Below are positions 1-9,467 of a DNA stretch of 64,000 nucleotides, piece after piece. The position numbers were made by a program, and so were the translations under genes. A model generated the notes under the pieces. It saw only the letters and a list, made by a program, of their open reading frames with translations. It was not told the origin of the DNA and ran no database searches. This DNA is from Lentisphaerota bacterium. GTDB taxonomy: Bacteria > Verrucomicrobiota > Lentisphaeria > Oligosphaerales > JABHEG01. How positions within the stretch are numbered: position 1 is the stretch's first letter; each line of letters opens with the position of its first letter. Where the stretch lies: positions 1-64,000 of the forward strand of contig JABHEG010000043.1 in the NCBI GenBank assembly GCA_018676675.1, in the 5' to 3' direction.

Positions 1-509
1 CACAGTAAACTACCGCTAGGGAACCATCTGGGAAGCCAGGAGCGACGCGGTGTGTGAGGAAGCCGGGAAGAAGGGGCAACACCACCTACAGGCGCGGCCG
101 GTCTTGAGGCAGAAGCTGTCGCGACAGAGGGTAGATCCACCTGCGCGCTGGGCTGGGCCATCATCTCTTTCGTTCGCTCGATGAGCCCTGTCTGAGCAGC
201 GAGCTTGCTCCGGGCCTTCTCGTAGTCCCAACGAGCCCGGGAGTCTTGCGGATCCGTGACCAGGCGTTCAGCAGCCCGTTCCTGCCGCTTGGTCAAACGC
301 CAAAACTCCTTCCGAAGATCCTCAAGCCTGCGTTCAAACGTGCGATCCTTCGTCGCGGAGCGATCCGTCCCGGGCACGAAGCGCCTCAGGAACGGGAGAG
401 AAGGACCCGCCTGGACGGGCAGGGAGGACAACGTTACCAGGCAGAGAAGGCAGAACGCCCCGGAGAACATCCCCGGGGAACGCGGCGTTGCGCGTCTCGA
501 CATAGCCAT
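1..509 (-). CDS. Secreted helical protein, cut by left edge
   Basis: The reading frame is open from an ATG at 509 to the window edge, giving about 169 residues with no stop, so the C-terminus is missing. A GGAG lies 8 nt before the ATG; a second ATG at 503 is less well placed. Residues 1-34 form a signal peptide: an Arg-rich start, a hydrophobic stretch around residues 15-31, and a VQA cleavage-like site. Residues about 57-117 are rich in Lys, Arg, Glu, Ala and Leu without proline except near 88, which suggests a long helix or coiled coil. After about residue 120 the sequence turns rich in Pro, Ser and Ala. I recognise no family. It is probably periplasmic or exported. The coding call rests on the start signal, the signal peptide and the long open frame. 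Confidence 0.6.
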   Translation of the reverse strand, partial: MAMSRRATPRSPGMFSGAFCLLCLVTLSSLPVQAGPSLPFLRRFVPGTDRSATKDRTFERRLEDLRKEFWRLTKRQERAAERLVTDPQDSRARWDYEKARSKLAAQTGLIERTKEMMAQPSAQVDLPSVATASASRPAAPVGGVAPSSRLPHTPRRSWLPRWFPSGSLL

Positions 510-1087
510 GGTTTCCACTCCATCAAGGTGAGGACGTCTCTACTCAGGTGAGACACCTGCCTGCCCTGGATTGCTCGTGACGCCCTTCGCATCTCTCACA
601 ATCCACTTGAGCCGCAACTACATGGGACGCAGAATCTAGCGCGCCCCGCAGCGTGTCACTATGCCCTTCAGGGGATCTACCGACGAACCGCTGGACGGTT
701 CGTGGGTAGATCAGGTTAGACTGTCCCTGAAAAACAGGTTACAAGCAAAACAGCCTGCGGCCTAAGTACCGTGAAGCCGCGCGTGCGCTAACGACCTCAA
801 GAATCACCAAGGTGGATAATGTTCTACATCGATTGCCACTTTTAGTAGATGTGCACCAATTCCTGGATGCAAGCCTGTTGACGCGGAAAAAGTTCTCTTT
901 TCTCATCTTTGTGCGGACAGGGGAGGACTCTCCACCTCGTCGGGCCACCGGCAGACGAACGTTCAAGGCGCCGCCCAGTGGAACCTGAAGGAATGGTGTG
1001 TGAAGACATCATTGGATGTCATCTACTGGGGCAAGAGGTGGCAGAGGTCATTCGCGGGGCCTGGGAAGGTGGTCCCGTGGAAGGCCG
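510..1087. other. Intergenic region, no gene seen
   Basis: This gap separates two leftward genes. No open frame in it has a convincing start signal or protein-like composition. Its only clear structure is the hairpin at 674-712, listed separately. The promoter of the gene starting at 509 should lie here, but I could not pick out a good -35/-10 pair. Confidence 0.6.
674..712. repeat. 17-bp stem palindrome
   Basis: Arms 674-690 and 696-712 are complementary at 16 of 17 positions around a 5-nt loop. There is no T-tract on either side, and it lies 376 nt beyond the stop of the upstream leftward gene. A dispersed palindrome or a regulatory or mRNA-stability element is therefore more likely than a classical terminator. 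I saw no second copy in the window. Confidence 0.7.
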
Positions 1088-4000
1088 TCACCAGGCGAAC
1101 GGGTCTGGTGCCACGATGACCTCACGCCAGACCGTGTGCGGCTGAGCGTGATCTCCGGATAGGCAGCTCGCCTGAAGGCGGTATACACCCGAAGGCAGGT
1201 TTGCACTGGGAAAGGCGCCTCTGGTCAGTCCGGTTGTCGCTTCGGAGGTCGCTTCCTGGAGTCGCTCGCCGCCGAGCAGCAGCGATACGGCTAAGCGTTG
1301 GGCTGGAGGAGCAGTGGACACACGCCACGCAATCGACTCGCCGACATACACTTCCTCCAACGGGGTCTCCAGCTTCACCGGCACAGGCGTGAGTGGTCTC
1401 AGAGAGACCTCGTCGATGTAGAAAGCGCTTTGGTCCCGAACCACCGGATCGGTCGGGATCCTGGAATAGATGTGGATGTCAATGTTCTCAGCTCCCTGGG
1501 GGATGGTCCCCACAGCTTCGTAGCGATTCCAGACGCTGACGTCCTCAATGCCTCCCTGATAGGCAATCCCGTCGAGATACCCGTACTTGCCGTCGCGCGT
1601 ACCAAAGGCCCGTAGTTTGAACCCGGGGGCAACGGTGCCGCCGCCAAGTCGAACCCACATGCCGATCCGAGCCCGGCGACCTCGCAGTTCGGGGATGAGC
1701 TCCTTGGCGACCTGCACGTTGATGATGAGGTAGTGCCGCCCTCCATACTCGGCTCCCTTCCCCTTCGATTTGCGGAAGTCCCACTTGAGTGAGCGCCTGC
1801 CCTCGTGCGCGATCTCTTCGGTCACTGAGATAGCGCCGGAGGGCTTTGCCACAGCCTTGGTGTAAGCGTCTGTGTACGGGTATGGCCAGCCGGGCAGACC
1901 GTCGGGTTGCGGTTCATTCTCAAAGGAGGGATTCTCGATGATGTTGTCCTGGAGTGTCTCCGTCAGAACGGAGGACGACCCGACTGGCGTGAAGGACAGC
2001 GAGGGCATCAGCTCGTCCGTGCCGGACAGGTTGAGGATCTCCCTTGCCACCCGCCAACGGTGGCGGTGGAACGCCGCCGGCTGGGTGATTGGTGACGCGT
2101 CCTGTGCAAGCAGTGGTCTAAGAACGGCCCTGGCACGAGCAGCCGCGTTCCGTTTGCCGGCCTTGGCGATCTGCTCCTGCAGCGTGGCCACATAACGACA
2201 ATCGTCCACTCCTTCGCGGCAGAGCTCCCAGTAGATGGTTGGGATGGGGCCATCCGGCCCGGGCAGTTGAACACACCAGTCCGTGTGCATGCCGTCCAGA
2301 TCGTTGTAGGGGTTGCAGTGATAGGCAGCGAAACCCCAACCGGTAACGCACTCGGCCCCGGAACGGAGGAACTCGAAGCCGGTGTAATTCCTGCTGGACA
2401 CCGTGCTGGCCCCATAGACAATGCCGTTTGCGTAGTACCAGTACGGGAACCCCTTCTCCGCATCGGCCCGGGCAATCTCCCGGCTGACGTGCCCATTGGC
2501 GTAGATTCGCGTGTTGATCCTGTCGCCCAATTGCCGCACGCCTCGGGCCGTGATCGTGCAGGCCGTCTGTGCACCGGTGACCGACTGGACCATCTCCAGG
2601 ACGTTCTTCCCAAACGTCATGCGGTTCTCTGTCTTGCTGTTCCCCGGCTCATCGATCGGCAGATACAGGAAGCGCGGCCAGTTGTTTGCCTTGCGCTCAC
2701 TCTCCAAGTGCTGCACCAGCCCAACGATGGAGGCCCGGGCCTTTGCACTGAACGTCCCGGGTTCATGCTCCTCTTTGGACTCGTCGGCAAACCGGTACTC
2801 CAGTCGCCGGCACAGATACTCGAAACAGATGGGCACGACTGAGCCTTTGCCGAGGATTTGCAGAAACTCCATCTGGCGGCGAAGGCGAGAGATGTCATAG
2901 GAGAACGTCCCGTCATCGTTCGCGGCGACGCCGATCGAGCTGCATTCGAGAATCGCCACGTCAAAGCCGTGGTCACGGAAGTCTTCCATCTCCAGACGCG
3001 CGAGGCGCTCCACTTCCGCGGGCGTGTTGCGCCCGCGAGCGGCAGGACCGCGCAGCCCGGCAAGAGGGGGGAACGTGTCCAGCCAAGTCCCCCAATGCCG
3101 GTCGACGGGTCTGGCAAGCGCAAACGGAAGCACCAACAGACGCCACTCAACCTGCATGTGGGGCGCGCCAGCCGGCTTGACCGTTACCTGTGCCCGATAT
3201 TGTCCGGGTTCTGCATCTTCAGGCACATGCACGGTGAACCACCACTGCTTCGCCTCTCCCGCAACGACGTTGCGAATACGACCGCAAGGCGGCTCGATGA
3301 GCTCCGGCTCGATCGCGTAATGGCCGGACGGGCCACTGCCCTTGAGGCGCCGCTGAGGCCAACAACGGACGATGCCGACCTCCACCCGGTCCCGAGATAT
3401 GCGCCGGCCATCAGTCGAGGTGAAATCCGTCAGTTCAACATCGACCACTCCCACATCTCTGAAGGGGTAGATCGCGATCGTGGCAGGCTCAAACTCCCCG
3501 GGCGTCGCGAAGGCGGTCATCGGCCGGTCGATTTCAGAACGCTCAGGATAAGTGAACGGGAAGACCTTGACCGTATAGTCACGCGCAAAGGTCACGTAGC
3601 CTCGCGCCTCTTCCGCCGGCGTGAGTTCCGGCGGCGGGTGAATGGACTCCTGCTTGAGCTTGACCCAATCCTTGAGGTGTTCGGGATAGCTGAAGAAAAT
3701 GTCACGCTCCAGGTCTCCCGTGATCGCCTGTAGCCCTGGTCCTGGCGTGCCGACCACGAGAGCATTCAGCAACCAACCGTGCGGCCCGGTCAGGTCGACC
3801 CGCAAGACACCGTCCTCGGCTCGGACACGGAAAGGCTCAACGAACACGAACCCGTGTCGCCCCATCCGAACACTGTGCTTCGTTTCCCTGTTGGCCCGCA
3901 GCTCGAAAAACGGCGGAGCGTGAGCGGGGTCGGCCACAACCGCCCAGACCTCGTATTCACCATCCGGAACGTTGAGCAGAAAGGCGTTGTCTCGTCTGCC

Positions 4001-4327
4001 TTCGACAAAGTCACAGGTGCTGTAGGACGACACCCGGTAAGCCCCGTACACTCGGCGCCGCCGGGCATCACTCGAGTGGAGTCCCTTCTTCCATGGATAA
4101 TTGCCCGAGCGATCAACACCAGTCAATCCCTCGGAAGACTCGAAGCCGTGCCCTCTCTCCCGGGAGTAGAGCTGTGCCTTGGTCACTTTGGTGAAACCGT
4201 CACGAGTCCTGGACCCAGGCGTCCCAAAGTCAAAGGCCCACTCAGCAGCAGAGAGGGGAACAGTACCCAGGAAGAGGAAAAATGACGCGGCTGCGGAAGC
4301 GTTGAGTAACGGTCGTGGAGCTTTCAT
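1088..4327 (-). CDS. GH123-like (DUF4091) secreted glycosidase
   Basis: This is a protein of 1079 residues. I placed the start at the ATG at 4327, because it is followed at once by a signal peptide (MKAPRPLL, a hydrophobic core, then an SAA cleavage-like site near 28); the open frame runs further upstream but looks non-coding. The N-terminal ~200 residues look like a beta-sandwich carbohydrate-binding region. The central part resembles the GH123/DUF4091 barrel, with an adjacent Asp-Glu pair in PIDEPG (D559, E560). GH123 enzymes use such a pair in substrate-assisted hydrolysis of N-acetylhexosaminides. The motif EGVDDCRY further on is typical of the DUF4091 C-terminal part. The last ~250 residues look like a carbohydrate-binding sandwich plus an Ig-like tail. 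The substrate is not shown; an amino-sugar-containing glycan is the family-based guess. It is likely periplasmic or exported. Confidence 0.8.
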   Translation of the reverse strand: MKAPRPLLNASAAASFFLFLGTVPLSAAEWAFDFGTPGSRTRDGFTKVTKAQLYSRERGHGFESSEGLTGVDRSGNYPWKKGLHSSDARRRRVYGAYRVSSYSTCDFVEGRRDNAFLLNVPDGEYEVWAVVADPAHAPPFFELRANRETKHSVRMGRHGFVFVEPFRVRAEDGVLRVDLTGPHGWLLNALVVGTPGPGLQAITGDLERDIFFSYPEHLKDWVKLKQESIHPPPELTPAEEARGYVTFARDYTVKVFPFTYPERSEIDRPMTAFATPGEFEPATIAIYPFRDVGVVDVELTDFTSTDGRRISRDRVEVGIVRCWPQRRLKGSGPSGHYAIEPELIEPPCGRIRNVVAGEAKQWWFTVHVPEDAEPGQYRAQVTVKPAGAPHMQVEWRLLVLPFALARPVDRHWGTWLDTFPPLAGLRGPAARGRNTPAEVERLARLEMEDFRDHGFDVAILECSSIGVAANDDGTFSYDISRLRRQMEFLQILGKGSVVPICFEYLCRRLEYRFADESKEEHEPGTFSAKARASIVGLVQHLESERKANNWPRFLYLPIDEPGNSKTENRMTFGKNVLEMVQSVTGAQTACTITARGVRQLGDRINTRIYANGHVSREIARADAEKGFPYWYYANGIVYGASTVSSRNYTGFEFLRSGAECVTGWGFAAYHCNPYNDLDGMHTDWCVQLPGPDGPIPTIYWELCREGVDDCRYVATLQEQIAKAGKRNAAARARAVLRPLLAQDASPITQPAAFHRHRWRVAREILNLSGTDELMPSLSFTPVGSSSVLTETLQDNIIENPSFENEPQPDGLPGWPYPYTDAYTKAVAKPSGAISVTEEIAHEGRRSLKWDFRKSKGKGAEYGGRHYLIINVQVAKELIPELRGRRARIGMWVRLGGGTVAPGFKLRAFGTRDGKYGYLDGIAYQGGIEDVSVWNRYEAVGTIPQGAENIDIHIYSRIPTDPVVRDQSAFYIDEVSLRPLTPVPVKLETPLEEVYVGESIAWRVSTAPPAQRLAVSLLLGGERLQEATSEATTGLTRGAFPSANLPSGVYRLQASCLSGDHAQPHTVWREVIVAPDPFAW

Positions 4328-4454
4328 CGCCTGGGTCCCTTGTCTTTCGTCCGGGCACGAGGTCGGTTGCAGCGGTGCGCTACGGTAGTCGGGATCACTG
4401 CAGACCACAACCCCTGATGTCTGCTTTGGCGCAACACCTCAGGCCCGTGAGGCG

Positions 4455-4527
4455 GCTCGACGGAGTCTCGCCCTCCAGTGGACGCAGATGGCCCAAGGAA
4501 TCCCTGGAGGGAGAGACTCCGTCGAGC
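4455..4527. repeat. Long inverted repeat, 24-bp arms
   Basis: Arms 4455-4478 and 4504-4527 match at 23 of 24 positions when one is reverse-complemented, and are separated by 25 nt. The element can fold as a strong hairpin in DNA or RNA. It stands between divergent genes, so it is unlikely to be a terminator for either. Its size resembles the palindromic intergenic repeats scattered through bacterial genomes (REP/MITE-like), but only one copy is visible here. Confidence 0.75.
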
Positions 4528-4571
4528 TGTCTTGGGGTTCTCCCCCACATAACTGAGGCGTTACCGGGAGG

Positions 4572-4596
4572 AGACCGCTCACGCTGTGCGTGGCTC
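4572..4596 (+). repeat. Diverged copy of the 38-nt unit
   Basis: The 25 bases starting AGACCGCTCACGCTGTGCG match the start of the unit at 37967-37991 with three C/T differences. The two sites are 33 kb apart, so this unit is dispersed and not only tandem. Confidence 0.65.
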
Positions 4597-4688
4597 TGTT
4601 CAGGCATTAGAGTGTGACTCCATCCGGTAGCCGAGTGGCATGCTGGCAGGTGCTTGGTGTTGCAGGAGAACGTAGCTGGGAGTCCCTC

Positions 4689-5462
4689 ATGAAGCTCCGT
4701 GTTGCCGCCGCCCAGATCCCCGTGTCCCGTGACATCGACGTCAATGCCGCCGTGATAGAACGGGCCATCGCTTACGCTGCCGACCAGGGAGCTGATCTGC
4801 TTCTGACCCCGGAAGGCTCTCTGAGCGGTTATTGCGCTGACTTCGACTCCAGCAAAGCCGCCGAGGCCCTTGAGCAGCTCACGACACAAGCGCGTACGCG
4901 GGGAGTGGGGCTGGCCCTGGGTACGTGCTCTCGTGAAGCCGATGGGAAGTGCTACAACCAGATTCGGTTCTACGAACGGGACGGGACATACCTGGGCTTC
5001 CACAGCAAGATCCTGCGTTGCGGTACGCTTGAGGATCAACCGCGCGGGGAAATCAACAGCTACGCCGCCACGCCTCTGTCCAGCTTCAGCCTGGGCGGCG
5101 TTCACATCGGCGGCCTGATCTGCAATGACATGTGGGCCAACCCCAAATGCACCCCCATGCCGGACCCACACCTCTCGCACCAGCTCTGCCAACGGGGAGC
5201 CAGGCTGATACTCCACGCTGTACACGGCGGAAGCCGAGACGACTCACAGAGCTCACGAACCGCCCGGATGTACCACGAGGCAAACCTGCTCATACGTGCT
5301 GCAGCCAGTGAGCTCTGGATTGTGACCGTCGATGCGTGCTCGCCCCTCGGGCAGCCCTGTTCGGCGCCTTCCGGAGTCGTCACCCCCAGTGGGGAATGGG
5401 CCTACCGAGCGGCACCACAGGGCGAAGAGCTGTTCACTTACACGATCGATAGTCCGGAATAG
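4689..5462 (+). CDS. Carbon-nitrogen hydrolase (nitrilase superfamily)
   Basis: This is a protein of 257 residues from the ATG at 4689 (MKLRVAAAQIP), the usual nitrilase-fold N-terminus; the frame extends upstream but that part looks spurious. The Glu-Lys-Cys triad is visible in order: Glu in LLLTPEG, Lys in GFHSKILR and Cys in GLICNDMW. Such enzymes hydrolyse non-peptide C-N bonds in amides, carbamoyl compounds or nitriles, with a cysteine thioester intermediate. There is no signal peptide, so it is cytoplasmic. It is followed after 57 nt by a secreted DUF4838 protein, and the two may be co-transcribed. The length is typical of single-domain amidases. The substrate cannot be inferred; an amide or N-carbamoyl product from glycan or amino-sugar breakdown is possible. 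Confidence 0.85.
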   Translation: MKLRVAAAQIPVSRDIDVNAAVIERAIAYAADQGADLLLTPEGSLSGYCADFDSSKAAEALEQLTTQARTRGVGLALGTCSREADGKCYNQIRFYERDGTYLGFHSKILRCGTLEDQPRGEINSYAATPLSSFSLGGVHIGGLICNDMWANPKCTPMPDPHLSHQLCQRGARLILHAVHGGSRDDSQSSRTARMYHEANLLIRAAASELWIVTVDACSPLGQPCSAPSGVVTPSGEWAYRAAPQGEELFTYTIDSPE

Positions 5463-5519
5463 AGAGACTGCAAACCACGGCGGCTTTCGCCACCTACCTG
5501 GCACAGGGAGATACAGGTC

Positions 5520-8069
5520 ATGCGCAAGAAACTCCTCACCGTCACACTGATGCTCATGGGCACAATCACGTGCATGGCCGCGCGAACACTCAGTCTGGCC
5601 GAAGATGGAGGGCCCGCCCGAGTGGTCGTCGTTCCCGACGGTAGGCCCAAATTGGCTATGGACGCCGCCCGATTACTCGTCCGGATCACCGAACGTGCGT
5701 CGGGTGTGCGCATGGCGATTGTCGAGGAGGCCAAGGCCCCGGCAGGTCCAAAGGTCTTCATCGGGATGACCCAGGCGGCGGAAGAGGCAGGGCTCAAGCT
5801 TGCGGAGCTCACTGGACAAAGCTGCATAGTGCGGGTCGTGGACGGCAACCTCTACCTGGCGGGGCACGACCTGATCAGGCAGACCAAGACACCACGCCCT
5901 TACTGGACGGTGCCGGCCAGCCGGCGGGCTGTTCAGATGTTCCTCCATGACTACGCGGGCGTACGCTGGCTGTGGCCCAACCGCAAGGGACTGGGAACCC
6001 ACGTGCCCAGGACCGAGACACTCTCCTTTCCCGACGATCTGGACCGACGCTGGGATCCCAGCTTTCTCTGGGTGGCCAACACCGCGTTCCGCGTGGGCGA
6101 AGGGTATGACCTGAACACACACTTCAAAGCCAGTGTGCCGTTCGCCACCTACGGCGGGCATTCCTACTACTCGGCCGTCCCCAAGAAGAAGTACGGCGAC
6201 TCCAACCCCGAGTACTTTGCTCTGATCGGCACAAGACGCGCGAGTTCCCAGAACCACCTATGCATCAGCAATCCGTCTGTGCAGGAGCTTGTCTACACCG
6301 AGATGCTGCGGCGGTTAGACGAGGGGTTCGAGGCGGTCGAGCTCGCCCAGACGGACGGCTACATCCCGTGCGAGTGCGCCAACTGTCGGGCCATCCACCC
6401 CGATATTGGCGAACAGCTCTGGATTGTCCATGACAAGCTGGCCAGGCGTTTGGCCCGGGAACGTCCGGATGCAAAGGTCATCATCATTGCCTATGGCCCC
6501 ACGGTCGAGCCCCCCAAGACCATCCCGCGTTTCGGCAAGAACGTCATCATCGAGCTCTGCCGCTACGCCCCCGCCGACATGGCAGCGTGGGGAGACAAAG
6601 CCGACACGTTCATGGTCTACATCTACAATTGGGGCTACTACCACACGATCGGTTTCGGGCCGAAGACCACCCCGGAAATGGCGGCTCGCCAGATCCGTTT
6701 CTTCCGCGACAACAACATCAAAGCCGTCTATGCCTGCGGATGCGGAGACAGCTGGGGACTGGAAGGGCCCGTCTACTACATCTGGAACCGCTGCCTCGAC
6801 AACCCGGACTGTGATTGGGAAGCGGAGCTGGATGACTATTACCGCAGCGGATTCGGCAACGCTTACCTGCCTATGAAAGCGTTCTATGATGCCCTCTACT
6901 CCCGCCTGCAACTCTACGGCGCCCTCGGTCGTTGGGCCGACCTCCTCCCTGGCGCAAAGCCAGGCAGCCTCGGGGCCAAACCCGCGACACACTACACGCA
7001 CTTCTTCCCCCCAACCCTCATCAAGACGCTGGCCGCCAACCTGGTCCGGGCACAGGAACTCGAACCCGAGGGCATCGTCCGCGCACGCCTGGACCTCGTG
7101 GCACGGAACCTCCAGTACGTCACTGACATCGCGACCGTCTTCCACCTCTATCGGGGCTACCAACTCCTGCCCAACTGGAACACCTTTGACGCACTGGCAA
7201 ACGCAATCACCCAACGGGACACGAACGTCCGGGCCCTGTTCGACGAGGGCGGGAAAATGGCAGAGTTCGAGGGTTTCCCACCCATGTTTATGCGCCAGGG
7301 GTTGGCTCGAGCTCTGCTCGGAGGACGTATGACCGGAACGCTGTCATCTCCGTTCTTCTGGAATGTGGAGCTGCTGAAGGAGAAGCGCGTCCTGCCCGGC
7401 GTGGGGCGCCGTAAGATCAAGGTAGCCAGAACACGTACCCCCATTGAGCTCGACGGCAGCCTGGCCGAAAGTGCCTGGAAGGCGACGCAGGAGGACGAAC
7501 TCGGAGAGATCGGCATGGGTAGGCTTACAGTCAGGACCCGAGTCCGAGTCCTTTACGACGACACACACCTCTACCTCGGTTTCGAGTGCGATGAGCCGCT
7601 CACCAAGCGGCTCGCATCAGGCTGGTGGAAAAGCCACGGCCATGACGGCAAGATCTACTCACAGGACTGCCTGGAGATCTTCGTCGACCCGATCGGCGAT
7701 CTCGGCCAGTACTACCACTTCATCTGCAGTGCGATGCCGGACTCCATTTATGACGCGGCCTTCGGTTTGCACAAAGACCCAATCCACCCCATGTACAACA
7801 AGAGCGATGGCGACTGGAATGGCAGATGGTCCAGTAAGGGCCGCATCGACCAGCAGAAGAAGAGCTGGTGCGTGGAGGTCGCGATCCCCTTTGAGAGCAT
7901 GAGCGCTCCGCCGCCGGCCAAGGGGAGCATCTGGAAAATGAACCTGGGCAGAGAGCGCTTTGTCCAGAACGACCACCGCGGTGATCCCGAACTCTTCATG
8001 TGGTCCCCCAACCTCGAAGAGCGCACCTTCCACTCCCGGACGGCGTTCGGTGATCTCGTGTTCGATTGA
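5520..8069 (+). CDS. DUF4838 protein with CBM9-like C-terminus
   Basis: This is a protein of 849 residues with a signal peptide (MRKKLLTVTLMLMG, cleavage near MAA at 21). Residues ~25-600 match the DUF4838 type: an N-terminal alpha/beta part as in accessory domains of glucosaminidase-like enzymes, then a probable TIM-barrel region with aromatic-rich motifs. Residues ~640-849 resemble a family-9 carbohydrate-binding sandwich, opening with IELDGSLAESAWKA and carrying a later CLEIFVDP motif. DUF4838 proteins are common in glycan-degrading loci of this phylum group, but their reaction is not established. The frame ends in a TGATGA context just before the SGNH hydrolase gene, suggesting a shared transcript. 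A second protein of the same design lies at 18959-22021. Confidence 0.8.
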   Translation: MRKKLLTVTLMLMGTITCMAARTLSLAEDGGPARVVVVPDGRPKLAMDAARLLVRITERASGVRMAIVEEAKAPAGPKVFIGMTQAAEEAGLKLAELTGQSCIVRVVDGNLYLAGHDLIRQTKTPRPYWTVPASRRAVQMFLHDYAGVRWLWPNRKGLGTHVPRTETLSFPDDLDRRWDPSFLWVANTAFRVGEGYDLNTHFKASVPFATYGGHSYYSAVPKKKYGDSNPEYFALIGTRRASSQNHLCISNPSVQELVYTEMLRRLDEGFEAVELAQTDGYIPCECANCRAIHPDIGEQLWIVHDKLARRLARERPDAKVIIIAYGPTVEPPKTIPRFGKNVIIELCRYAPADMAAWGDKADTFMVYIYNWGYYHTIGFGPKTTPEMAARQIRFFRDNNIKAVYACGCGDSWGLEGPVYYIWNRCLDNPDCDWEAELDDYYRSGFGNAYLPMKAFYDALYSRLQLYGALGRWADLLPGAKPGSLGAKPATHYTHFFPPTLIKTLAANLVRAQELEPEGIVRARLDLVARNLQYVTDIATVFHLYRGYQLLPNWNTFDALANAITQRDTNVRALFDEGGKMAEFEGFPPMFMRQGLARALLGGRMTGTLSSPFFWNVELLKEKRVLPGVGRRKIKVARTRTPIELDGSLAESAWKATQEDELGEIGMGRLTVRTRVRVLYDDTHLYLGFECDEPLTKRLASGWWKSHGHDGKIYSQDCLEIFVDPIGDLGQYYHFICSAMPDSIYDAAFGLHKDPIHPMYNKSDGDWNGRWSSKGRIDQQKKSWCVEVAIPFESMSAPPPAKGSIWKMNLGRERFVQNDHRGDPELFMWSPNLEERTFHSRTAFGDLVFD

Positions 8070-8119
8070 TGACTGCCGCTGATCCAGCGGATAGATGTGC
8101 CCCACTTCTGGAGATGCTG

Positions 8120-9328
8120 ATGCCGATTCTGACCACAGTCGTTCTCGCAGCCGGTCTCTCAGCTGCCCCCTACACGCATGATCCCAAGCTGGCTGAGGAG
8201 TGCAGGCCACGCGATGGATTGCCCAACACGTTCGCCAGGATCCAGGCCGGTGGCCCGGTCCGAATTGCCTACCTCGGGGGCAGCATAACCGCAGCCAAAG
8301 GCTGGCGGGTGAAGACGATGGCCTGGTTCCGGAAGCAGTTCCCGGATGCTTCATTCGAAGAGATCAATGCCTCGATTTCAGGAACGGGTTCAGACTTCAG
8401 CGCCTGCCGATTGGGCACGGATGTACTGAACAGGAGTCCCGACCTGATCTTCCTCGAATGCCGGGTCAATGGACACGGCGGCTTCCCTCTGCAGTCAGTA
8501 GAAGGCATTGTGCGGCAGGTCTGGCGCTCGCACCCGAATACCGACATCTGCTTCGTCTACACCATCGGCACGTGGATGGTGAAGGAGCTTCAGGCGGGCA
8601 AGACGCCCGGGTTCGGCGTCGTGATGGAAACCGTGGCCAACCGATACGGCATCCCGACGATCGACATGGGCATCGAGATTGCCAAACAGGAGGCAGCCGG
8701 GACGATGGTTCACAAGGCGCCCGGACCGGTCGAAGGGAAGACCGTCTTTTCTCGTGACGGCGTGCACCCCGGAGACGCCGGGCATGGTATCTACCGGGAT
8801 GTCGTCGCCCGATCAATTCTGGCCATGAAAGGTGCAGCTGGCCGACGCCCTCACGCCTTGGGCGAGAAGATGCACGAACACTGCTGGGAAGAAGCGAGTC
8901 TGTTGCCGATCGAGAAGGCCCAACTGAGCTCGGGATGGAGCCCGGTGGATGTGGCCACGGATCCGGTCTACCGCGACTCCTTCGGACGCACCAAAGCAAT
9001 GCTTCGAGACACGGTCAAATGCAGTGAGGTCGGGGAGTCCATCACAGTTCGCTGGAACGGGACAACGGTTGGCTTCAGCGACATCCCGCATGTCGGGCCA
9101 ATGGTCATTGAAGCTCGCATCGACGAGACAACGACAAAGCTGTTCAAACGCACGCAGCGCGAAATGCACAGGAAATACTCACGGTTCTTCTACCTGCCGG
9201 AGCTGCCGCATGGAGAACACACAGTGACCTTCACGATCAAAGAGTTGCCCGAGGGAGCGTCCCTCTACGCCGGGCAGTTCCTGATCGTAGGCACCCCCCG
9301 ACACCCCAATACCCCAGCCCCCAAATAG
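8120..9328 (+). CDS. SGNH/GDSL hydrolase, secreted
   Basis: This is a protein of 402 residues. I chose the ATG at 8120 because GGAG sits 6 nt upstream and a signal peptide follows directly (MPILTTVVLAAGLSAAP); an ATG at 8114 is the alternative. SGNH blocks are visible: AYLGGSIT with the nucleophile Ser, a Gly/Asn region around INASISGTGSDFSACRLG, an Asn in ECRVNGHGG, and SRDGVHPGD carrying the Asp-x-x-His pair. These enzymes remove acetyl or other acyl esters. In this polysaccharide-rich setting a carbohydrate O-deacetylase is the best guess. The C-terminal ~100 residues form a separate beta-rich domain. It starts ~50 nt after the DUF4838 gene and is probably co-transcribed with it. Confidence 0.85.
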   Translation: MPILTTVVLAAGLSAAPYTHDPKLAEECRPRDGLPNTFARIQAGGPVRIAYLGGSITAAKGWRVKTMAWFRKQFPDASFEEINASISGTGSDFSACRLGTDVLNRSPDLIFLECRVNGHGGFPLQSVEGIVRQVWRSHPNTDICFVYTIGTWMVKELQAGKTPGFGVVMETVANRYGIPTIDMGIEIAKQEAAGTMVHKAPGPVEGKTVFSRDGVHPGDAGHGIYRDVVARSILAMKGAAGRRPHALGEKMHEHCWEEASLLPIEKAQLSSGWSPVDVATDPVYRDSFGRTKAMLRDTVKCSEVGESITVRWNGTTVGFSDIPHVGPMVIEARIDETTTKLFKRTQREMHRKYSRFFYLPELPHGEHTVTFTIKELPEGASLYAGQFLIVGTPRHPNTPAPK

Positions 9329-9467
9329 CCCAACGCTTCGGTGCCCCAGCCTGCAGGAATAGACGATATGGACGTGGCAACATCGCCCCTCCCCCAAGGG
9401 ACTGGAATCTCGTCACCAGCAAGGCGGCCTCTGTAGTAAGGCATAGTGACCACAGGAGTTTGGACCA

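Larger units (their letters stand above)
4328..4688. other. Divergent intergenic region with repeats
   Basis: This region lies between two divergent genes and holds no convincing gene. It contains a long inverted repeat (4455-4527) and, at 4572-4596, a 25-nt stretch matching 22 of 25 bases of the 38-nt tandem unit found at 37966-38070. Confidence 0.6.

Noticed and set aside
4395..5225. 276-codon minus-strand open frame
   Set aside because: Antisense to the nitrilase gene; its start lies inside that gene.
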